27,747 nucleotides of DNA from an uncultured Collinsella sp. (GTDB lineage Bacteria > Actinomycetota > Coriobacteriia > Coriobacteriales > Coriobacteriaceae), in NCBI GenBank assembly GCA_902494195.1, contig CABUSH010000029.1:1-27747 (forward strand), written 5' to 3'. The notes under the pieces were generated by a model, which was not told the origin of the DNA, did not search any database, and was given only the letters and a program-made list of their open reading frames with translations. Shown here piece by piece: positions 16,031 through 22,381 of the stretch (position 1 is the stretch's first letter; each line of letters starts with the position of its first letter). The position numbers and the translations under genes were made by a program.

Positions 16031-16039
16031 TTTTCAACA
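16031..16039 (+). promoter_or_regulatory. DnaA-box-like site TTTTCAACA
   Basis: It matches the usual TTATCCACA box at 7 of 9 positions and lies within the 13-mer AGTTTTCAACAGG shared with two other sites. Confidence 0.55.
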
Positions 16040-16053
16040 GGTCATGTTGGCAA

Positions 16054-16062
16054 TGTTGAGAA
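16054..16062 (-). promoter_or_regulatory. DnaA-box-like site TTCTCAACA (reverse)
   Basis: The minus strand reads AGTTCTCAACA, one base from the main variant. The same word occurs at 17247-17255. Confidence 0.4.
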
Positions 16063-16083
16063 CTTTTCGCCCGTTTTCCAAAG

Positions 16084-16092
16084 TTTTCAACA
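16084..16092 (+). promoter_or_regulatory. DnaA-box-like site TTTTCAACA
   Basis: Second AGTTTTCAACAGG copy, 53 bp after the first and about five helical turns away, so on a similar face of the DNA. Confidence 0.55.
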
Positions 16093-16176
16093 GGTTTTGA
16101 AAAGTTGTCGAAAGATGAGAAACATTGCGCGGTGAGCTACTATTTGTTCGAAACCTTTTGGAAGATTGCGAGCGGC

Positions 16177-17529
16177 ATGTCTGATGACTTTTACACCATG
16201 GTCGATTCTGGAGACCCGGCACCCGACAACGAGCACATCACCGGCGTGCGCGAAGAGCGTGCGGAAGGCGAGCAGACGACCACGCAGGCGCCAAAAGCCA
16301 TGTACGCCGCGCGTATCGCCGTCTATGACGACATGCTGTCGACACCGCGTGTGATCGTCATTGATCCGCAAGATGTCCGCACGTATTTGGAAGAGACTAC
16401 CAACACCGTCTACCAGTGCATGAAAGAACAAGGTGGCCATATCTCGCTCATGGTCATCCGCGAGATTGTCGAAAACTTTATCCACGCACACTTTGCCGAG
16501 CCCATCATCTCGATTCTGGACGGCGGAGACACCATCCGCTTTGCTGATCAAGGACCCGGCATCGACGACAAGGAACGCGCTTTCGACTTTGGCGTTACCA
16601 GCGCAAACAGCAAGATGAAGCGCTATATCCGTGGAACCGGAGCAGGGTTTCCCATGGTGCAGGAGTATTTGGAAAACGCCGGCGGTGCCGTATCCATCGA
16701 GGACAACATGGGCAACGGCACCGTGGTTACGGTAAGCCTGAACCCTAAACGAGTGCAGGAAATCGAGCGTGCCGGCGGACGCGGTGCTGCCGTGCGGCCC
16801 GAGACGGAGCAGCCCACATATCCCCTGCCGGGAGCTTTTGCGCAGCAGCCCATGGCAACGCAGCAGATGCAGCCCCCCGTGAGGCAGATGCAGCAGCCCG
16901 GAATGCTTCCCACACAAGAGCCCCAGGCGACATCGATGTCGATGCCGCCAAACATGCCAGAGGCCGTGCCGCTGGCGGATCAGGATGCAGCAGCAATGCA
17001 GCAGGCGACGGGCGCACCGGGTGGCCAGCAAATGGGCTATCAGCCGTACCAACAGGGATATCCATATCAACAGATGCCGCCGCTGGGGTACGGCCAGCAG
17101 TTCCCGCAGCAGTACCAGCAGGGATATCAGCAGCCGTACCAGCAGATGCCGCAGCAGCAGTACAACCCCTGGGCCCAGCAGATGCCTCCGCAGCCTTACC
17201 AACAGTGGCCTCAAAGTTTTCAACAGCAAGTGCCGCCGATGCAGAGTTCTCAACAACCAGCAGCTCAAATGATGTATCCTAATGCAGCAAATCAGTATGC
17301 GCAGCCACAACCGGACGTGTTCGTAAGCGATCGCGGCAACGCCGCACTAGGCTATTTGGCGCAAAATCAAGCGTGCGGTGCAACCGATCTGGCGAGGGCG
17401 TTTGGAAACTCGGCCCCCACTTGGTCACGCACGCTCAATGACTTGGCGCAGGCTGGCTTGGTCATCAAGCATGGCCAGAAATACCATCTGACCGAACTCG
17501 GCGCCGCTCGCGTGCGAGCTCAGAGCTAA
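16177..17529 (+). CDS. GHKL ATPase domain protein with Q/P-rich linker and C-terminal winged helix, at oriC
   Basis: 450 residues from ATG at 16177 (weak GGAAG 12 nt upstream); GTG at 16132 or TTG at 16105 would extend it, with no better site. Residues about 60-190 form a histidine-kinase-like ATPase: N box REIVENFIHAH (95-105, N100), G1 DQGPGI (124-129), G2 RGTGAGFPMV (152-161), then NGTVVTVSL. No phospho-accepting H-box, receiver or membrane segment is seen. Residues about 205-380 are a Gln/Pro/Met/Tyr low-complexity linker. Residues about 386-450 read as a winged helix (NAALGYLAQNQACGATDLARAFG, then LVIKHGQKYHLTELG). It starts in the origin and ends 15 nt before dnaA, so it is probably cotranscribed with it. 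I do not know a named family of this architecture; a DNA-binding ATP switch acting on initiation or dnaA expression is inference. Confidence 0.85.
   Translation: MSDDFYTMVDSGDPAPDNEHITGVREERAEGEQTTTQAPKAMYAARIAVYDDMLSTPRVIVIDPQDVRTYLEETTNTVYQCMKEQGGHISLMVIREIVENFIHAHFAEPIISILDGGDTIRFADQGPGIDDKERAFDFGVTSANSKMKRYIRGTGAGFPMVQEYLENAGGAVSIEDNMGNGTVVTVSLNPKRVQEIERAGGRGAAVRPETEQPTYPLPGAFAQQPMATQQMQPPVRQMQQPGMLPTQEPQATSMSMPPNMPEAVPLADQDAAAMQQATGAPGGQQMGYQPYQQGYPYQQMPPLGYGQQFPQQYQQGYQQPYQQMPQQQYNPWAQQMPPQPYQQWPQSFQQQVPPMQSSQQPAAQMMYPNAANQYAQPQPDVFVSDRGNAALGYLAQNQACGATDLARAFGNSAPTWSRTLNDLAQAGLVIKHGQKYHLTELGAARVRAQS
17217..17225 (+). promoter_or_regulatory. DnaA-box-like site inside the ATPase gene
   Basis: TTTTCAACA within AGTTTTCAACAG, identical over 12 bases to the intergenic copies. 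It encodes Ser-Phe-Gln-Gln with codons AGT TTT CAA CAG. Confidence 0.4.
17247..17255 (+). promoter_or_regulatory. DnaA-box-like site TTCTCAACA inside the ATPase gene
   Basis: AGTTCTCAACA, 30 bp after the previous site, matching the reverse-strand word at 16054-16062. It encodes Ser-Ser-Gln-Gln with AGT TCT CAA CAA. Confidence 0.35.
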
Positions 17530-17544
17530 AGAACGGGAGAAACA

Positions 17545-19269
17545 GTGGACGAGGAAGCAAGCATCATCCTGGGGGACGCCATCGCCTTTTGCCAGCGCGA
17601 CGGCCAAGATGCACGCCTCATCAACATGCTGGGGCAATCGCGCGCCATAAGCCTGACCGAAGATACGCTCACGATCGAGGCCCCCTCGCGCTTTGCCATC
17701 GCGCAGCTCAAAAAGCATCAGCCGACTATTGAGGCCTATCTGGAAGAAATCGCCTTTGCACCGATCGCGCTCGACATCGTGGCACCGCAAGGCGCCGCAA
17801 CGGAATCCGCTGCCGCGACGGCGCCCGCCACGGCTCCCGCCGCTTCCCCGGCGGCACCGGCCTCCGCAGGCGACGTGCCGACAATCGAGCACCAGCACAG
17901 CGATGTTTCCCGTGAAACCATGGCACCGTTGCCAACCGCGGCGGCGACGTCAACGAACGCACCCGTCACGCACATGCCCATCGCTCACGACGCAGCGGCG
18001 GGCGCGGATTCGGGCATTGCAATCAAAAACACGCTCTCGGCCGATGATTTTCGTCGCATGATGAACCAGATGAAGGGCGGAGCGCCAACTAAATCCACGC
18101 AAGCTGCGACCCCCGCTTCACCCATGCCAGCACCGACCGTGCCGGCCGAGCAGAATACAGATGGAGCCCCGCTCGCCGCGAACTCAAAATTTACCTTTGA
18201 GAACTTTGTCTACGGCCCCGAGAACAGCCATGCCTATCGCTCGGCACTCAAGTTTGCCGCCCTCGCGGACGAGCACGGCACGTGCACATCGCTGTTCATC
18301 TACGGCAAATCGGGCCTGGGCAAGACGCACCTGCTGCTTGCCATCAAAAACGAGCTCGCCGAGAAGTCGCCCGAGATCAAGGTCAAGTATGCCAACTCCC
18401 AGGCATATCTGGACGACCTGATGACCGAGTTCGACCGCCAAAAGAAGAGCAACGCCCCCATCATGCAGGCGTACCACGGCGTGGACGTGCTCATCATCGA
18501 TGACATCCAAAACATCATCGGCAAGCGCGCGAGCGTGGACTACTTTTTCCAGCTCATGGACGAGTTCATCCGCAATAACAAGAAGGTCGTTATCGCGGCA
18601 GACCGCGCTCCCAAGGACCTGAGCATGGACGAGCGTCTGACCAGCCGCTTCAACGCCGGCATGCTCTGCCTGGTCGCAGAGCCCAGCTACGAGATGAAAT
18701 ACAAGATCTTGCAGCGCTATTACGAGAACACCATCGTCGCCGCTCCCGAGGCAGGCGACGACTCGCTGCTGGCGGCCTATGGGGGCGACGGCGGGCACCT
18801 GACCGACGAGCACTTTAAACACATGGCCGAGGTCTCAGGCACCAACATCCGCGAACTCGAGAGCTTTTGCGAGCGCTGCGCCGGCGAGGCGGGCGACCGC
18901 GAGCGCGAGGGAGGGGAACTCACCTTTGACGATATCGACGCCATCGCCAGCCAGTACTTCGACACATCGGCCAAAAAGATCAACGTCCAGACGGTTCAGT
19001 CCGTCATCGAAGAGCAGTACGGCGTGACGCACGAGGAGCTCATCGGCCCGCGTCGCAACGCCAATATCGCCAAAGCACGCCATATCGCTATCTACCTTGC
19101 CATCGAAATGTGCGAGATGACGACCACGGCGGTAGGCGCCGAATTTGGCAACCGCAACCACTCGACCGTCAGCACGAGTTACAAAAAGGTCCAGAAGATG
19201 ATCCAGGAAGACCGCACCGTCACCGAAGACCTCAAGTCGCTGCGCGATAAAATTACACTGCGCTCGTAG
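17545..19269 (+). CDS. dnaA: chromosomal replication initiator protein DnaA
   Basis: 574 residues. It binds DnaA boxes, forms an ATP-dependent filament, melts the origin and helps recruit helicase. Domain I spans about 1-78; domain II is a long Ala/Pro-rich linker (about 80-205). AAA+ domain III starts at SKFTFENFVYGPEN (214-227), with Walker A GKSGLGKT (254-261), Walker B VLIIDD (315-320) and RLTSRF (364-369). Domain IV ends with GAEFGNRNHSTVSTS (531-545). The DNA-recognition signature is normally GGRDH(T/S)TV; here Gly and Asp are both Asn (N536, N538), while the Arg equivalent to E. coli R399 (R504) and His539 are kept. GTG at 17545 follows GGGAG. The gene is longer than E. coli DnaA (467) because of domain II. 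Confidence 0.97.
   Translation: MDEEASIILGDAIAFCQRDGQDARLINMLGQSRAISLTEDTLTIEAPSRFAIAQLKKHQPTIEAYLEEIAFAPIALDIVAPQGAATESAAATAPATAPAASPAAPASAGDVPTIEHQHSDVSRETMAPLPTAAATSTNAPVTHMPIAHDAAAGADSGIAIKNTLSADDFRRMMNQMKGGAPTKSTQAATPASPMPAPTVPAEQNTDGAPLAANSKFTFENFVYGPENSHAYRSALKFAALADEHGTCTSLFIYGKSGLGKTHLLLAIKNELAEKSPEIKVKYANSQAYLDDLMTEFDRQKKSNAPIMQAYHGVDVLIIDDIQNIIGKRASVDYFFQLMDEFIRNNKKVVIAADRAPKDLSMDERLTSRFNAGMLCLVAEPSYEMKYKILQRYYENTIVAAPEAGDDSLLAAYGGDGGHLTDEHFKHMAEVSGTNIRELESFCERCAGEAGDREREGGELTFDDIDAIASQYFDTSAKKINVQTVQSVIEEQYGVTHEELIGPRRNANIAKARHIAIYLAIEMCEMTTTAVGAEFGNRNHSTVSTSYKKVQKMIQEDRTVTEDLKSLRDKITLRS
17904..17919. other. degenerate parS-like site in dnaA
   Basis: TGTTTCCCGTGAAACC differs from parS at two of 16 positions. 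It lies in the dnaA linker region and encodes Val-Ser-Arg-Glu-Thr. It could be a weak ParB site or chance. Confidence 0.35.
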
Positions 19270-19284
19270 GGAAATAGAGACACC

Positions 19285-19293
19285 TGTTGAAAA
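19285..19293 (-). promoter_or_regulatory. DnaA-box-like site TTTTCAACA (reverse)
   Basis: The minus strand reads AGTTTTCAACAGG, the same 13-mer as the two sites upstream of the ATPase gene, in opposite orientation, 16 nt after the dnaA stop. Confidence 0.55.
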
Positions 19294-19439
19294 CTTGTCG
19301 AAACCACGGGCATAAGGTGTCTAAAACCCAATCCGCGGTGATGAAAAGTTTTGCGCAGGTTTTGAACGTGGAAAACCACCCCTGTTGCACACAGGTTGCT
19401 GTCGATTCTCTTTCTGGGTCTGACCTGCGTCTTTGGGAG

Positions 19440-19448
19440 TAATCAACA
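19440..19448 (+). promoter_or_regulatory. DnaA-box-like site TAATCAACA next to the melting element
   Basis: 7 of 9 match to TTATCCACA, and shares TCAACAG with the other sites. It lies 12 nt before the triplet repeats, the arrangement seen in basal unwinding systems of bacterial origins. Confidence 0.5.
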
Positions 19449-19460
19449 GTTTCGTCAGTG

Positions 19461-19492
19461 CTATTACTATTATTAAGATATTTATATCTATA
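19461..19492 (+). other. DnaA-trio-like repeats and AT-rich unwinding element
   Basis: CTATTACTATTATTA (19461-19475) is five NTA triplets, which reads 3'-GAT/AAT-5' on the other strand, as in DnaA-trio elements described for Bacillus subtilis. It is followed by AGATATTTATATCTATA, nearly free of G and C. The dnaN start follows 16 nt later. Confidence 0.65.
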
Positions 19493-19507
19493 GAAAGGTA
19501 TTAAAAG

Positions 19508-20611
19508 ATGAAGTTCACCGTCAGCCAGAGCTCGCTTACACAAGCCATCGGCGTCGTTATGAAGGGTGTCGCTTCGGCATCCACCCTTCCCATCCTGTCG
19601 GGCGTGCTCGTCAAGGCGCAAGACGGCATCTTGGAATTCCAGACCTCTAACTACACCATCTCGATCCGTCATCGCATCGCGGCGCATGTCGAAGAAGAGG
19701 GCGAGATGGTTATCCCCTGTAAGATGCTCTCCAATATCACCAAGACTCTCCCCGATGCCCCGGTCACCTTTGAGCTGTCCGAGCGCCAGGTGCTGATTGG
19801 TTGCGAGAAGAGCTCTTTCCGCCTGAACACGCTCGATGCCAATGACTTCCCCGAGTTTCCGGCCTATGCCATCGAGAGTGCCGTGGAGCTGCCGACCGAT
19901 ATCTTGTCCGAGATGGTCGGCCGCGTGTGGCGCGTCACCTCGACTGACAAGGCCCGTCCCATCCTGGGTGGCGTGCACATGAAGGTCGAGAACAACACCG
20001 TGCGCCTGGTCGCGACCGATTCCTTCCGACTGGCCGTGTGCGATACGCAGGTCGAGACCTCGACCCTCGAAGGTTCCTTTGAGCTCAACGTGCCTGCCGA
20101 CGCCTTCAACGACGCGCTGAGCATCATGGCCAGCCAGGCGACCATCATGATCGGCGCCACCGACACCCAGGTCGTCTTTGAGGCCGGCAACACCACCTAC
20201 GTGTCGCGCCGCATCGAGGGCGTATATCCCAATTACAAGCAGCTCATCCCCGATTCGTGCGTGACGAGCGTCAAGATCGACGTAGCCGCCTTTAACGCCG
20301 CCCTTAAGCGTGTGGCCGTTATCGCGAGCGCCAACCCCGCCGTCAAGTTTGAGATTGACGTCGAGAACGGCCAGATGGGCCTGTCCTCCATTTCCAACGA
20401 CCAGGACCTGGCGCAGGAGACGATCGATGTCGAGGCCGAGGGCGAGTCGGGCACCATCGCCTTCAACTACCACTACATCTTTGGCTGCCTCAATGCCCTG
20501 TCCAAGGAGAAGGAGATCACGCTGGAGCTCAAGAGCTATTCGCAGGCTGGCATCTTCAAGTCCTACGACAAGATCAACTACCTGTACCTGGTCATGCCGG
20601 TACGCATCTAG
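19508..20611 (+). CDS. dnaN: DNA polymerase III beta subunit (sliding clamp)
   Basis: 367 residues, the normal clamp length. It begins MKFTVSQSSLTQAIGVVMKGV and ends YLYLVMPVRI, the conserved C-terminal element (family MP(V/M)R(L/I)) that lies beside the partner-binding pocket. Other landmarks are LPILSGVLV, TDSFRLAVCD and EGVYPNYKQLIP. It dimerises into a ring that tethers polymerase and other replication proteins. The ribosome site is weak (AAAGG, about 11 nt away). recF follows after 8 nt. Confidence 0.97.
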   Translation: MKFTVSQSSLTQAIGVVMKGVASASTLPILSGVLVKAQDGILEFQTSNYTISIRHRIAAHVEEEGEMVIPCKMLSNITKTLPDAPVTFELSERQVLIGCEKSSFRLNTLDANDFPEFPAYAIESAVELPTDILSEMVGRVWRVTSTDKARPILGGVHMKVENNTVRLVATDSFRLAVCDTQVETSTLEGSFELNVPADAFNDALSIMASQATIMIGATDTQVVFEAGNTTYVSRRIEGVYPNYKQLIPDSCVTSVKIDVAAFNAALKRVAVIASANPAVKFEIDVENGQMGLSSISNDQDLAQETIDVEAEGESGTIAFNYHYIFGCLNALSKEKEITLELKSYSQAGIFKSYDKINYLYLVMPVRI

Positions 20612-20619
20612 CGCTGCCC

Positions 20620-21726
20620 ATGACCATGTTCGCACGCGATCTTTCCGTTGCGCGCTATCGCAGCTTCGACAGTTACCGCCTTGCCCTGAGCGACGGTGTG
20701 ACAGTGCTCGCAGGTCCCAACGCGGCGGGAAAGACCAACCTCATAGAGGCGCTGCAGCTTTTGACGAGTGGCGCCTCGTTTAGGCATCCAACCGCAGCCG
20801 AGCTCGTGCATGACGGCGTGGGCTCATGCAAGGTCGAGCTGAGGCTCGAAGGCGATGGGCGCGTGCTGGACATGGGACTGAGCGTGGAAGATGGCAAGCG
20901 TTCGTTTAGTCGCAACGGCAAGCGCTGCGCTGCGTCCGGCGTGCGCGGGGTGATGCCGAGCGTTCTGTTTTGCCCGGACCACCTGGATATGGTCAAGCGG
21001 GGTGCCAGCGTGCGCCGCACCGCACTTGATGACTTTGGCGTTCAGCTGAGTGCGCGCTATGCCGATCTGGCTAGTGCCTACGGGCGCTGCGTGACCCAGC
21101 GCAATGCCCTGCTCAAGGAGACCTGGTGCTGCCGCGAGATGCTCGGCGCCTGGAACGAATCTATCGCCCGCGCCGGTTCGGCCCTGCTCGTGCATCGTCT
21201 GGCTCTGCTCGACCGACTGTCGGGCCATGTGCGCGACGCCTATGGCCGCGTGGCATCTGACGAGCCCGCCGGTGTGTCCTATGTGTCCACGCTTGGCGAC
21301 CTGCCTCGCACCGAGGATCGCGACGAGCTCAGGGGGTGGGCGTATGAGCACATGCTCTCGGCGCTCGATGAGCGCGCCGACGAGGAGATCCGCCGCGGCG
21401 TGACGCTTGTGGGTCCGCATCGCGACGAGATTGAGTTTTCCGTCGCGGGCCGATCGGCCCGTTCATTTGCCAGCCAGGGCCAGCAGCGAACGCTGGTGCT
21501 TGCCTGGAAGGTGGCAGAGGTGGCCGTGGCGCGTGATATCTTGGGCACCGCGCCGCTGCTGCTCTTGGACGACGTGATGAGCGAGCTCGACGCCGGGCGC
21601 CGAGGCGCTTTTCTGCAGCTGATCGGTGATGATATCCAGACAGTCATAACCACCACCAATCTGGGGTATTTTACCGATGACCTGCTTGATCGAGCCAAGG
21701 TGGTGAGCATGGGTGAGACGTGCTAA
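20620..21726 (+). CDS. recF: DNA replication and repair protein RecF
   Basis: 368 residues. It is an SMC-like ABC ATPase that helps RecO/RecR load RecA on gapped DNA. Walker A is GPNAAGKTN (32-40), the signature SFASQGQQRT (282-291), and Walker B PLLLLDDVMSELDAGRR (312-328). No clear Shine-Dalgarno precedes ATG 20620; only 8 nt separate it from dnaN, so it is probably translated by coupling. A second Met two codons on could also serve. It overlaps the next gene by 14 nt. Confidence 0.95.
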   Translation: MTMFARDLSVARYRSFDSYRLALSDGVTVLAGPNAAGKTNLIEALQLLTSGASFRHPTAAELVHDGVGSCKVELRLEGDGRVLDMGLSVEDGKRSFSRNGKRCAASGVRGVMPSVLFCPDHLDMVKRGASVRRTALDDFGVQLSARYADLASAYGRCVTQRNALLKETWCCREMLGAWNESIARAGSALLVHRLALLDRLSGHVRDAYGRVASDEPAGVSYVSTLGDLPRTEDRDELRGWAYEHMLSALDERADEEIRRGVTLVGPHRDEIEFSVAGRSARSFASQGQQRTLVLAWKVAEVAVARDILGTAPLLLLDDVMSELDAGRRGAFLQLIGDDIQTVITTTNLGYFTDDLLDRAKVVSMGETC

Positions 21727-22276
21727 TTACGAGCGCGAGAACGGAACGGTTGCCTTTGGCGGCTTTTTGGATGCCGAGCGCCAGCGTATCCTGGCGGCCG
21801 CGACACCTGAGCGCCGCGCGCAGATGGAGGCTGCAGAGGAGTCTCGTGCGGTCTATCACGCCTGGAATGCAGTGTGCTCGGGCACGCGCGAGGGACGCCA
21901 TGTGACGGGGCTGCGCTACCTGCCCGAGTCCAACGAACTGCTGGTGTACCTCGATTCGCCCTCATGGACGCAGGAGATGACACTTTTGCGCGAGATTATC
22001 CGCGCGCGCATGGAGCGCGCCGGCGCGCACGTCGACGGCCTGGTGTTCAAGACAACCGCCCCCGGCCACACACCGCCCGCTGCAAAAGAGCGCCTGCGTC
22101 CGGCCGTGGCCGAGCGTCCGCCGGCTCCGCATGCCGACCTAAGCGATGCCGAGCGTGCCGAGATCGAGCACCAAGTGGCGCCCATCGAGGACCAAAAACT
22201 GCGCGAGGCCCTCGAGAACGCCATGAGAGCCAGTGCCGAGTGGGCCAAGGGCGTGCAGGGCAAAAAAGAGCCTTAA
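21713..22276 (+). CDS. DUF721 / DciA-like protein
   Basis: 187 residues from GTG at 21713, overlapping the recF end by 14 nt. The middle (about 45-115) contains AWNAVCSGTREGRHVTGLRYL, ELLVYLDSPSWTQEMTLLREIIRARM and VDGLVFKT, the KH-like DUF721 pattern. The region after about 120 is Pro/Ala-rich with a charged helical tail. DUF721 proteins (DciA) are replicative-helicase loading factors in bacteria lacking DnaC or DnaI, and in actinobacteria the gene often lies between recF and gyrB, as here. The first 40 residues, rich in Arg and Glu, are not conserved as far as I know. Family assignment is good; the exact role is by analogy. Confidence 0.8.
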   Translation: MRRANYERENGTVAFGGFLDAERQRILAAATPERRAQMEAAEESRAVYHAWNAVCSGTREGRHVTGLRYLPESNELLVYLDSPSWTQEMTLLREIIRARMERAGAHVDGLVFKTTAPGHTPPAAKERLRPAVAERPPAPHADLSDAERAEIEHQVAPIEDQKLREALENAMRASAEWAKGVQGKKEP

Positions 22277-22302
22277 ATCGCATCTGGTGGCCTTGTAGAG
22301 CC

Positions 22303-22332
22303 AAATACCCTCGTCCCCGAGGGTATTTTTTT
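22303..22332 (+). terminator. terminator after the DciA-like gene
   Basis: AAATACCCTCG-TCCC-CGAGGGTATTT is a perfect 11-bp stem running into seven T. It ends the dnaN-recF-dciA transcript and insulates gyrB. Confidence 0.92.
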
Positions 22333-22358
22333 ACGATAAACTAGTAAGGCTGTACACA
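22330..22358 (+). promoter_or_regulatory. possible gyrB promoter
   Basis: TTTACG (22330-22335) and TACACA (22353-22358) are 17 nt apart, directly behind the terminator and about 24 nt before the gyrB start. Both hexamers are imperfect, so this is tentative. Confidence 0.4.
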
Positions 22359-22381
22359 TTTTCTTAACTGAAGGAGGACGT

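Larger units (their letters stand above)
15934..16176. other. origin region, left part (rpmH to ATPase gene)
   Basis: The stretch from the rpmH promoter to the ATPase gene start has no other gene. From about 16000 it is full of TTTTC, CAACA and GTTG words, with two copies of AGTTTTCAACAGG (boxes at 16031-16039 and 16084-16092), a reverse TTCTCAACA (16054-16062) and a weaker reverse TTGCCAACA (16045-16053). Gene directions diverge here. I read this as one half of a split oriC; no clear AT-rich melting element is seen on this side. Confidence 0.6.
19270..19507. other. origin region, right part (dnaA-dnaN)
   Basis: This 238-bp gap holds a reverse DnaA-box-like site (19285-19293), a related AGTTTTGCGCAGG word near 19349, small hairpins such as CCTGT-tgcac-ACAGG (19381-19395), a box TAATCAACA (19440-19448), then triplet repeats and AT-rich DNA leading into dnaN. 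It is the most likely site of origin melting. Confidence 0.7.

Noticed and set aside
17030..17260. Repeated CAG-rich DNA that might look like a tandem-repeat or CRISPR-like array
   Set aside because: It is a continuous coding frame for a Gln/Pro/Tyr linker with irregular units and no spacers.
19381..19395. CCTGT-tgcac-ACAGG as a dnaA terminator
   Set aside because: The stem is only 5 bp with no T-run; it is more likely incidental to the origin region.
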